Below, in pieces: positions 29,957 through 39,879 of a stretch of DNA of 64,000 nt (the first letter of the stretch is position 1; each line of letters starts with the position of its first letter). The notes beneath the pieces are model-generated. The model saw only the letters and a list, made by a program, of their open reading frames with translations. It did not search any database and was not told where the DNA came from. A program made the position numbers and the translations under genes. Location of the stretch: NCBI RefSeq assembly GCF_000699445.3, contig NC_067198.1, positions 42,339,691-42,403,690 on the forward strand. The letters run 5' to 3'. Origin of the DNA: Schistosoma haematobium (taxonomy: Eukaryota > Platyhelminthes > Trematoda > Strigeidida > Schistosomatidae).

Positions 29957-32344
29957 GTACTAGGATTCGTATCATAGATTTCACGACATTCTTCAGCACA
30001 ATCCCCGTAGATGGTCGAAGATCATTTCCACGATAATATGTAACTTCAGGGGACTCCAAACATCTCATATTCGACCGAAGAATTCTTCCTTTTAATAGCT
30101 TTGATGGAGTTTTTTTCGTTACCGAATGTCTGTCATTTCCATATTGCAGTAGAAAGGTATCTACTCCCCTCTCCAGCTCATTGACTGTTGACGCGGCAAT
30201 AGAATCAATAGCAATTTCCAATGTCCTGACAAAATTTTCTGCCTGATTATTAGAACAAGGATGTCTGGGAGCAGTAAACAGATGTTTGAAACCTATACCG
30301 TTCAACCAGGTGGTGACTGCATCCGCAGCAAAATGAGAGCCAATATCGGTCATCAGCACCATGGGAACCCCTTTTCGACCAAACACTTTTCTTAATGCTT
30401 GGATTTCGAGGTCAGAATTTGGTGAAGTTGTGAAAAAAAATCAAGCCATTTCGAAAAAGAATCAATGACTACAAGTGCATAGTATTTGCCAAGAAACGGA
30501 CCACAATAGTATGCATGAATTTTCTGCCAGGCCCCAGACGATACTGGCCATGGAGTCCACTTCGAAGGATGACTTTTCAACTGATGACATTTCTCACAGT
30601 TGTTCGCTGTACAACAGATATCTGCATTTATCTCTGGCCACCAATATGTGAGCCTTGACAAGGACTTCATTTTCTCAACACCTGAATGTCGACTATGAAG
30701 ATCTTCAAGGACAGATTTACGCAATGAAGGAGGAATAACAACACAACCATTTAAACACAAAATACCTTCGGGAGTGGTGGATAGCTCATTCCGCTTTGAA
30801 AAATAGACAGGGAATCTACGTTTTAGATTAGCATTCCAACCTTTCCATATAGCCCTGAGTATACATCCAAAGTATCTACGAGTTCCTCTAATGAGATCTG
30901 GTAAAGGATGCACTAACAAACAGTCTGAAGTATTAGCAGATCTATCCTGTAATGATTGTCGAGAAATGTAGTCAACATGTTAAATCTGTTTGGCACTTTT
31001 GTGCTGAACCGTATAATCATATGCACTCAAAGCAATACTCCAACATTGAACCATAGCAGCTGAGGAACGTGCTAATGATTTTTCAGGATGATAAATCAAC
31101 TTTAAAGCTGCATGATAAATAACAACAGTGAACTTCTTTCCGAATAGATATTTATGAAGTCTTTTGACAGCTCAAAACACAGCTAATGCTTCCCGCTGAG
31201 TCTGTGAATAACCTTGTTCAGTAATAGTAAGTTTGCGTGAAACACAAATAACTGGTCTACCTTCCTGCTCCAAAACTGCACCATTACCCACAGGTGATGC
31301 ATCAGTAATAAGCACAGAATGTACACTAGGGGAGTAAGTTCGAAGAACAGCATCACTTCGAAGAAACTTTAGTAGACTTCGTAAGCATGACTCCTGTTCC
31401 TCACCCCATTTGAATGAATTGGATGTCAAAATATTAAATAAACAATTTGCACGACAAGAAAAATTAGGAATAAAACGGGAATAGTATTGAAGAGCACCCA
31501 CTAGTGAACGTAATTCTGTAAGATTTTTCGGAGACGGTGCATTAGTCAGTGGAGCTAGTCGTTTCATATCTGGTCTTAAACCATTACCATCATCTAGGTA
31601 TCCAAGACATTCAAAAATAGATGCATAAAATGAACACTTATTTGGATTCACTGTAATATTCTTCTCAATTAAACAACGTAATAAAGCAATAAGTCTCTTA
31701 TCATGAATTACCTTATCAAAACCATGAACAATAAGATCATCTTGATAAACTTCAACACCTTCAAGCTCACTAACTACTTTATTCATAACTTCCTGAAATA
31801 CGGATGGAGAACAACTTAGACCAAATGGAAGGAAGTTGTATTTGAACAGACCAAAATAAGTGTTAATTGTCGTCAAACTAGATAAAGGTTGATCTAAAAG
31901 ATTCGAAGATAGGCATCTTTTAGGTGGACTTTCGAGAACACTTTAGAACCATGAAGTCGATTTGGAATATCTGCAGCCTCTACCGTCGTGCACGTTTGCT
32001 TCAACAAACGGGCGTTCAGAGTTAATCTATAATCACCACAAATTCTAGGGGTCTTGCCGTCCGACTTCAGTGGCGTAACGATAGGAGTACCCCATGCTGA
32101 AGACTGAATTGGTTCAATTATGCCTTTCGCAAACAAATCATTTAATGTCTTATGTACTGCTTCTCGAAGACCACAAGGAATTATTCGTCTTTTAAGAAAG
32201 ACTGGATCACCGTGTACTTGAAGTTTTATAGGCTGAATTTTCATACCTCCACCGCACTTGGCACACATAGCAATCAGATCTTTGAGTAAAGTATCAGAAT
32301 TTTCTTTAGAAACTAGGAAGGACAACTCCACCTTAAGCCTTTTC

Positions 32345-33005
32345 GGAGAGACTCTAATTTACGGACGAGCCAACCAGAAGCGCTTCAGAAGTTTCAAGGT
32401 TACGGCGCCAACTTCAGTGCTTAATCCTAACGTACGATCGGTTCACAGGGAATTTTGTACAAAACGTGATAATTGGGTGGCTATAACAAATAAAACGGCG
32501 AGACCATAATTTGTGGACGAATCAGTCAGGTATAAGATAATAGATCTCGGATTTTAACGCGAAAGCCTATCATGCACTTGGCTAAATAAATTTCTGGCAT
32601 TATAGCTGATGTCAGTTCGTGATGAAAACCCCATATATAATTCCTAACCAAGGCAAATTACGACAATTATTGCGAACCGGATAATTAAAGCACCAGTAAC
32701 ACTGGCTGCAGCCAGGTACTACAGTATGTACGGGTGATTGGAGGGCGTACAGACTCCTATATTGGCTTGGTTATGTGCATCGTGTCGTTATCCGAAAGTA
32801 GCTTTTGTGCACTCAACAACCGGAGTGCACATAAACAATATTGAAACTATGTGGTCGAGGCTGAAAGAGTTTTTGGGACTTTATCATGGCTGCAGAGGCT
32901 GACTATTCTGTAGACATGTGGAGGATTTCCTCTACTGCATGCATTACGATTTTAGGACCTCCGAACCTCTTTCTAACCCTGACAAGTTTTTGAAACACGC
33001 ATAAG
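32345..33005 (+). mobile_element. Merlin (IS1016-like) DNA transposon remains
   Basis: Contains two TIR-like segments ('gagactctaatttacggacgag' type at 32345, 'gcgagaccataatttgtgga' at 32500) related to the MITE at 54512. A transposase C-terminus follows. From 32730 it reads TGDWRAYRLLYWLGYVHRV, then shifts frame to FVHSTTGVHINNIETMWSRL (about 32812-32862) and continues past a TGA to about 33000. TDGWxAY and HxNxIExxWSxLK are signatures of the ISXO2/IS1016 DDE family; the Asp (32736) and Glu (32843) positions are visible. It sits inside the gypsy element between gag and pol. Confidence 0.75.
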
Positions 33006-33023
33006 AAGTGTACCCAATTTATT

Positions 33024-33108
33024 TCCTTGCCCAGGACAGGGTTGGATGGAGAATAATGGTGAGCGCCCTATACTCCTCCACGAGGAGTAACAGGTGTAAG
33101 TAAGTAAG
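33024..33108 (+). mobile_element. SR2-like LINE, 85-bp 3' tail inserted in gypsy gag
   Basis: 'gcccaggacagggttggatgg', 'atactcctccacgaggagtaacagg' and a GTAA repeat match the SR2 3' terminus. gag coding sequence resumes immediately after at 33109. Confidence 0.85.
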
Positions 33109-33339
33109 TCCTTAAGAGTTGCATAAAGAAGTGAGATAGGTTTTTCTGGATGTGCCAAATTTTTTACTAATCTACACTCCTCTCTTTCGATGAATGTCAG
33201 GAAATGTGCCACGATTTTATCACCTTTAACATCTTTCTTAGTCATGCGCCAGATTTCAAACCTTTCTAGATAATCCTCAAAAGCTTCAGAAGTTGAGTGA
33301 ATGTATAACTGTTTCGTCGCAGGCTCCATCGCGACGCCA

Positions 33340-33435
33340 GTATGATGATTAGGAGTATTTGATTTATAGTACAAATTAAGAATCCCAGAAATAACGCAAT
33401 TGGATCGAGAAGTACTAGATAAGCACGAACGAATG
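33340..33435 (-). repeat. Short LTR-like direct repeat, 5' side
   Basis: Partner of 29862-29956; it ends about 15 nt before the gag start codon on the minus strand. Very short LTRs are known in the Mag clade. Confidence 0.55.
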
Positions 33436-33447
33436 TACTGTATTTGG

Positions 33448-33949
33448 GGTTCGAAATCGACCATTCAACAAGTACAAAGGAATCATTAGTTCACTCAAAA
33501 ACGACAAAAATGATAATAGGTGGCGCTATAATCCACCAAAAATGCTAAAACAAAGCTCATTACGGTTCACCGAACCACATTAGAGACATCGCTCATATTT
33601 ATATCAATATTTAATTCGGAAGGTTCACTGATGTCATAAGGACAAAAAAGGGGTTGACACGGCTTCAGATTATCACTCAATCGTGTGCAAGCTGAAAACA
33701 GAGCTTAAAAATCCGTGAAAAAATAATATAACATTATGTATTAACGTCTTCTTTTAAGGTATTGACGTATGAATTCTAGATAACACATGGCGACAGTATT
33801 CAAGCCCTAGGAGATCTGCTAAAATAAGAGGAAACTACTCAAACAACTCGAAAGGAACGAAGGAAACAATTATTTTTATATGTCAGGGGGAGAACTGAGC
33901 TGCAAGAAGTATCGTCGAAATAATGGGACTCCGTTAATAGCCTGTGTTT
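33448..33949. other. Nothing recognised
   Basis: Contains 'agtacaaaggaatcattagttc', which recurs near 48220, so it is probably repeat DNA. No coding sequence. Confidence 0.35.
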
Positions 33950-35790
33950 AGCTTTGGAGGTTGTATGGTTAGGGCTCAATGCTGCTACAGGCCTAAGGTC
34001 TATGTTATTCCTTTTCTAGTATGCTTTTGTGTGTCCAGTCTTCTCTCGGATGAGTCAGTTGAAGGTGCGTATATCACTACTTCGGGCAGCAGGTTCAAAG
34101 TATTGATGACTCGGTGTGGGAACCTGTATGCCATGGGTAATTTGTTCGTTCTTGGCTTTTATACTAGCCTGCGATGTCCTCTGAGATGTTCCGATCTAAT
34201 GGGAAGAAAAAGAGAGTAAGTTAGGTCCAAGATCATTTCTTAGTATTCTGTACATCAAAATTAGATCTCTTAGTCTGCGGTAGGACAGAGTAAAGAGGTT
34301 CAGACTTTCAAGCTGCTCTTTGTATGGTAAATCCCGTGATTCTGAACTTGCACGGGTAACTGCCATCCGTACTTTTTCCAGTATATTCGAGTCACCTTTC
34401 AAAACAGGGACTTGAAGCCTGAACACAGTTCTCAAGCTTAGTTCTCACTGACGTGTATGCTATAGTGAACATGGTAGTATCTAACTTACTGAATGTTCGT
34501 TTTAAAGCCCAGTGGGTTCTAAACCCCTTAACTGAGACCTCCCGGCGATGGGCCGTCGTCTTAAGATCATGACTCACTGTTACCCCAAGATCTTTATGAG
34601 ACCGGACCACTGGTACTGGAACTTCCCTTAAACTGTATCTATTATTGTTTGTATCACCAAAGTGCATGTAGACACACTTTGCAGCAGTAATAGGCATTAG
34701 CTACTCTTTAGACCAGTTAACCATATTATTTAAGTCTGCCTGAAGTGCGTATGAGTTTGCGTCTCCACTTATTACTCGCCAGATTTTTACATCGTCAGTG
34801 TATAATAACATTGGGGACTGTACTATACTTAGGAGATCATTTACATACAGTATAAGAAGTAAAGGACCTAGGACGGAACCTCGAGATACTCCACGAAGTA
34901 CTGGTCTCCAGATGGAGCACTTGGAATTTATTCTTTCTTTCTGTCTACGACCTACTAGGAAATCTTCAAGTAATTTTAATAGAGGTCCGGCAATACCAGG
35001 ATTTTCTAACTTCAATAGCAGTCTATTAATTGGCACTTTATCAAAAGCCTTAGTGAAGTGTATGTAGACAACATTCACCGAGTTTTCGTTGTCTACTGTC
35101 TTTATCCAAAATTCCCCTGCTATAAGAAGGTTAGTTGTACAAGATAAACCCTTTCTAAAACCATGTTGTTATCTGTTTAACAAGTTATTGGTCCCCATAA
35201 ATGCCATTATTGTCCTTTTGACTATTCTTTCCAATATTTTAACTACAACACTGGCGAAACTTTCAGGTCTGTAGTTCGACGGAAGTTGTCTTCGTCCTTT
35301 TTTATGTATGGGAGTGACGATTGCGTCCTTCCAGTCCATAAGTAGCACACCTTGGTCAAGTGACGTGTTGAGTATCACAGTCAGTGGGACCGCGATATAT
35401 TTTGCAATATATCTCAAGATTTTGGGGTGTAGTTCATCTGGTCCTGTTGACTTTTACATGTTCAAGATGCTAAAGGCCTTAAGTACATAGTCTTGATAGA
35501 GGTCCACGTTGAGCAGGTGGTTTGTTGACTCTTTATTTTGGTCTGGTTCTTTGTCTAGAGGAGGTTCCTGAGTGAAAACTGCCAAAAGTAGTCAGCCATA
35601 GCCTTTGCTTTTTCCTGATCTTCAATTCAGACTCCCTCCCTTCTTTAGTTAGGTTGGGAGTCCAATGATGCATCCTTGTTCCGTAGTTTATGTACGAGAA
35701 TATTCTCTCAGGCTGCTTGAGTGCAGATTGTGCCAACCGCATTTCATATTTTCTTCGAGCTTACCAAATATTAATTATACACGTGTTTCT
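33950..35790 (-). mobile_element. CR1-like LINE reverse transcriptase, decayed
   Basis: Reading right to left: YEMRLAQSALKQPERIFSYI (about 35742), ILNTSLDQGVLLMDWKDAIVTPIHKKG and NYRP (35417-35169), IHFTKAFDKVP, LLKLEN, GVSRGSVLGPLL, YTDD box (35078-34701), KDLGVTVS, LKRTF (34697-34392), LESLNLFTLSYRRLRDLILMYRIL (34435-34196), and a last piece NKLPMAYRFPHRVINTLN at about 34130. These are CR1/jockey-type RT blocks in the right order, split over several frames. SR1 is the known schistosome CR1-like family; assignment to it is inference. Confidence 0.85.
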
Positions 35791-36047
35791 TCTCGATCTG
35801 TAGCGTTCCATCGTACCTGTTGTGCGAAGGCTGATTGCAATATTCAGCCTGACGGATCATTTGTCTGGGGCTCGTGGCGTTTCACTAGTTCTAAGTGTGT
35901 TGCTGACAGCAGCCTTGTCAAGCACTGCATAGCTATGCCATGTTTGCTTTCCAAAGAAACCCTAACGACCATTTTATTCCTGCACGTACTAATGGAGATT
36001 ATTATATATCACTAATCGATCACTTATTAACTTAATTATTATTACCT

Positions 36048-36490
36048 TGTAGTGTCAGTCATTGTTTTAAGCCCATATATCTTATTCTAGTTTTTGGACA
36101 AACCATTCCATTCATTCTACTTGAGTCATATTTTGACCTTGTCAATTATTCGCTTGTCAGTCTTGACTGTTTTTATATGAGCGTATATGTGTGTGCCCTT
36201 CTTATCCAATGGATCACATGTCTGTATCTTTATTTTGTCTGACTATAAATATTGAGTAACGCTTGACTAAAATGGAGTTGGCTTCCCAGCCATCCTCCCT
36301 GCGCGTCATTTTGCTCTGTTCTATTACATTCACTTTACATACAAAATATATGTATTCAAAGGCCATTCTCGTTAATTGACTTATCTGAATTCCGTTATTG
36401 ACTAACGTGATTTAAGTCGACGATGATATACGAGAATAGCCGATAGCGAACATCCATACGATCTTGGAGTCAGATCCACGGGCCACTAAA
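36048..36490 (+). mobile_element. LTR-like repeat, family L1, next to gag remains
   Basis: Third copy of the 7059/16860 family, starting TGTAGTGTCAGTC and ending before 'ttggagtcagatcc', a possible primer-binding site. Unlike the other two it continues into element-like internal sequence. Confidence 0.6.
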
Positions 36491-36715
36491 ATGGTGAGCC
36501 CTTCAACGAACATCGTCCGACCTAAACAACGACAAAATCAAACTACGGGCCTCCACAAAAACCTCCAGTTATTAGCAGGAATGCAACAAGATTAAAATAT
36601 CTTTTTAACCAAGAACTCATTCACGCTATCCAGAAAAAGATTCCAAGGAACAAACAGCACACATCCTCCTAGGCGAAGTCAAAAGTCAAAGTCTGGAGGT
36701 CGTACCTTTACCCGC
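36491..36715 (+). mobile_element. Possible gag start of the L1 LTR element
   Basis: An open frame begins MVSPSTNIVRPKQRQNQTTG at 36491 and soon meets a stop. Position right after LTR and primer-binding-site-like sequence suggests a gag remnant. It ends within 25 bp of the POLR2J start codon. Confidence 0.4.
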
Positions 36716-36737
36716 ACTTACGAAGTTGTGAGTTACT

Positions 36738-36790
36738 ATGAATGCTCCTGCTTCGTTCGAACCATTCCTGCTTGCCGATGGTGAGAAGAA
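36738..36790 (+). CDS. POLR2J: POLR2J exon 1
   Basis: 53 nt, [17 protein letters not shown] plus two bases of Lys; donor gtgagt. The start matches the conserved MNAP N-terminus of metazoan RPB11. Confidence 0.93.
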
Positions 36791-39588
36791 GTGAGTCTTT
36801 GACACATTATTATACTTGCAGGATCTCCTTCGAAAAGGACACTCAGGTTCCAAATGCTGCCATTTTTACCCTAAATCGAGAGGATCACACTGTTGGAAAT
36901 ATGATAACATGGTGTGTTTTTTAATAGTATATTGAGTACATATATGCTTCTTAAAATGACTGCTATGTGTTGCACGAAGTTTACTGATTATTCGATCTCG
37001 GTAGAGTTCTCAATGCAGTTAGCTGAACTTTATTTTCCGGGGTATGGTTAAGTGTGGTATGTGAAGATAGCTACTTAGTCATGTTATTATTCATAAAATT
37101 CCAAGCTTCGGTAGTGAATACATATTAAACTAAACTTTAGTGGTATGGACTGTGAAGTACCAATTATCCGAGCCGAATAATTCCGTGGTTGTTTCGTTTC
37201 TACACCCATGAAGTTTTTGTGTTTATTTGGTTCATTTCAGTAGTCAGAACTTTCTGGTATTCTTATTATCAGTAATTCCTCTGTTCAACTTTATTTGTAA
37301 GTGTTTCAGTCCAAGCGTAAGTACCATACAGACGTTTTGATTTTATTGTCTACCAAGCAGATTGGAATTTTACCAATGTTTACACGTTATTCGGACTCAC
37401 TTTCGTTTTGCTGCCTTTCTTAAAAGTGGTTTGTAGAAATAATTGCTTTCGCCAGGTATACGGCTAATTTTAGTGCATCATTTTCACCATAAGTGGGATA
37501 TAAACCATCGGTAGTATAATAAGTTAGTGATTAGGTCGACCAACTCCCGGTTACTGAATTGCATGTTCAAACTTCGTCCCGCTTAGCCCCGTTCTGGCAT
37601 CCAGATATACTTACTATTCATCATACAGAGTGTAGTTTAGAGTTGAGCATGTGAATTCGCATTTGATTACTGAGTTTCAACAAGATTACTTTTGTGTGAA
37701 TGTATGTTTTATGAATATTATTATCTACGTTATACTCACAATCGCAGAGGAGATAGGTTATTTCATCGATTAGGTTTTGGACTTGTATCAAATGTCACCA
37801 CGCTGAAACATGCTACTACTAAATAAAGTCACTAACCATTGGTGTTAAATGTGTCATAGAGTGTAAATTGTCAATGCAGTCCTTCCCTATCTGTTCATTT
37901 TAATATCTTCCTGTCTTCTCTTTGCGTTGAGAAGCTTGGCAACTTAAAGTGATTTTCGTTATGCGGTGCTTTATGACATATCTGTTTTTCTGTATATAGT
38001 ACTATACATAATTCAGCATTCCATACTATCCTTAAATCCAGGCAGTATGACACTTTTTACTCGCTTTTATGAATCACTAGTTATTAGATCCTTATTTAGT
38101 CGAGTAAAACAACATATTTGGGGAAAGTAATTACTGATAATAGTTGATAGGCTGGAGATCCATTTTACTTTATCTGTAAGCAAACAAGTTAGTTCCTATA
38201 GAGTTATCATCAAGCTAGTACAGTCCGACTACACCTTCAAAATAACTGTTAACTTTGAGTTGTTATGAGAACGGTGATGAAAACGATGATAGAATCTCCG
38301 CCAACTCCTGTTTAAAACCATATCTGACTACGTCTCAAGTGCCACGATCTTTAGGACTATAACTGAAGAGCCATGGTAAACTAACAAACACCAGTGCAGT
38401 TCAGAATAAAGTTAGTGGATTTTAAAGGATTTGTATGAGGCATCTAATTGACTTTCTAATTCTATTATGGCACAAGTTATGTAAAGTATAAGGTCATCCA
38501 GAATTCATACAAAGATCACGAGCAAACATAATGCCATAAAACTGTGAAGTGACTAGATTAAAACTAATATTAGACTTAAGTATCCAAGCTGAAGGGTATA
38601 GGTTTGATAAAAGGAAGGTACAAGGCTTTAGTCGTTCATGCACAAATTAATTAATTTTATGTGTGCATATTAGTCTTATTCTTCCATAAATTTCAGGCAG
38701 TTCTCTACTCACTGTCTTTTCTTTAACCACTTTTGGTCTTCATCTTATTCATTTTACCGTTTAACGCTTGACTTTTACTTTGCTGCTAAAAATAATGCAA
38801 CTACCATCATTCTACCTATCACTCTTTTGTTTCTATTGAGATGCCAGTGTCACCGCCCATAACAAAAGGTCGCTATTTTACTCTTTAGTTTCTACTGTCT
38901 CCCACTAGTTACGGTGGATATTCCGGAATTATTTTATTTCTTGAATTAAACATTCTTTCAAACTTGTCCTTTTTTCTGTTTTCCTAATTTAGCCAGTTAC
39001 TAAAAGATCCAAGAGTATTATTTGCAGGATACAAAGCTCCTCATCCATTGGAGCACAAAATCGTCATTCGAGTACATACAGCTCATCCGGCGACACCTGT
39101 AGATGTTTTCGTTTCTGCTCTGAAAGATCTTATAAGTGAGATCTCGAATATAGAAGAGCAGTTCAGAGTAAGCGACCATTTTTTCATTAATCTTATTCTG
39201 TTTAGATGGCGACAAAATGAAACATTGCATTTGTACATATTATTTATTTATATATTCATAACGATAAAATGAAAATGCTTGTCCTGCAAACTTTTGTCTT
39301 TCGATTAATCCATTCCTTTTTACCTTGTTGAAATGTAAAGTTAAGGAAGTTGAAAGCATAATGATGTCGGGTTATATAGGACTGGTTTGCTGTAAACATT
39401 TTCGGGTGATTTTTCTGAGGATTTTATTTCCTCACTGTAGCTAGTATCACCTGATGGCATACAGAAATCCCGTGTATGTGAAGTGAAAGATACTCGTTTC
39501 TTTAAGATCTATATTTCTTTTAATATTCCATACATGTCCTAAATACCTCATTGATTTAAAACAGCTTCGAGATGCCATCCGTAAATGA
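36738..39588 (+). CDS. POLR2J: RNA polymerase II subunit RPB11
   Basis: Small core subunit that pairs with RPB3 to nucleate Pol II assembly in the nucleus. Four exons: 36738-36790, 36822-36911, 38993-39167 and 39565-39588. They join in frame to 113 residues; human RPB11 has 117. The start ATG gives [18 protein letters not shown]. Later blocks are [50 protein letters not shown] and [17 protein letters not shown]. NREDHTxGN, [14 protein letters not shown] and the C-terminal helix are RPB11 signatures. Intron 1 is only 31 nt, a microintron as seen at the 5' ends of schistosome genes. The upstream 250 bp are LTR-element DNA. The last exon (LRDAIRK, stop) rests on phase and acceptor only. Confidence 0.93.
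36822..36911 (+). CDS. POLR2J: POLR2J exon 2
   Basis: 90 nt after a 31-nt intron (36791-36821, gtgagt...ttgcag). It encodes [22 protein letters not shown] and two bases of Cys; donor gtgtgt. Confidence 0.92.
36912..38992 (+). other. POLR2J intron 2, mostly plain sequence
   Basis: 2081 bp, notably freer of recognisable repeats than the FYVE-gene introns. The only candidate is a weak tRNA-derived trace at 37520-37610 ('agtgattaggtcgaccaact', 'atgttcaaacttcgtccc'). Confidence 0.6.
38993..39167 (+). CDS. POLR2J: POLR2J exon 3
   Basis: 175 nt, acceptor cctaatttag, donor gtaagc, ends in phase 0. It encodes the core of the dimerisation domain, [14 protein letters not shown] to SNIEEQFR. Confidence 0.95.
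39565..39588 (+). CDS. POLR2J: POLR2J exon 4 (terminal, small)
   Basis: 24 nt after acceptor tttaaaacag: LRDAIRK and TGA. Phase fits, and length brings the protein close to the family norm. No alternative terminal exon was seen nearby. Confidence 0.6.
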   Translation, partial: LRDAIRK

Positions 39589-39879
39589 CTGCGTTTTATA
39601 GCGGACGATTTCGAAATTGTGGACTACTTAACTGCATATCTGACATGTTCATCAAACAAATTCAAAACATTAGGTTTAGTAGAATTTAAAATTGACTTAG
39701 TGGAGACAGACTGCTAATGCAATATCGTTTCGCTCAGTCGGTCAACTTCACCGGGGCCATCTCATCGTTCTAAATTATTAAATCTATTTTTTATTCTGTT
39801 GTTATCAGCAGAGATTCACTTAGTTAGGAGCACAAACTAACCTCCTGGACTCAGTTTTTTTATTTATAATGGTTGGTCT

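Larger units (their letters stand above)
29862..33447 (-). mobile_element. Ty3/gypsy element of Mag type, broken and nested
   Basis: Reading right to left: gag start (MEPATKQLY at about 33325, running to about 33109), two insertions, RT N-part (32331-31894: AKGIIEPIQSSAWGTPI, RICGDYR), RT/RNase H (31876-31172: FLPFGLSCSPSVFQ, YQDD at about 31735-31746, FIPNFS, TDASPVGNGAVL), integrase (30919-29937: SRHSG, CEKCHQL, LMTDIGSH, NNQAENFV). Breaks: a stop between RT parts, a TGA after EALAVF, a frameshift at about 30390. In the integrase, the first catalytic Asp, expected in HADYCGP, is Tyr (HAYYCGP). Similarity to K02A2.6-type pol and the short terminal repeats fit the Mag clade. Inactive. Confidence 0.85.
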
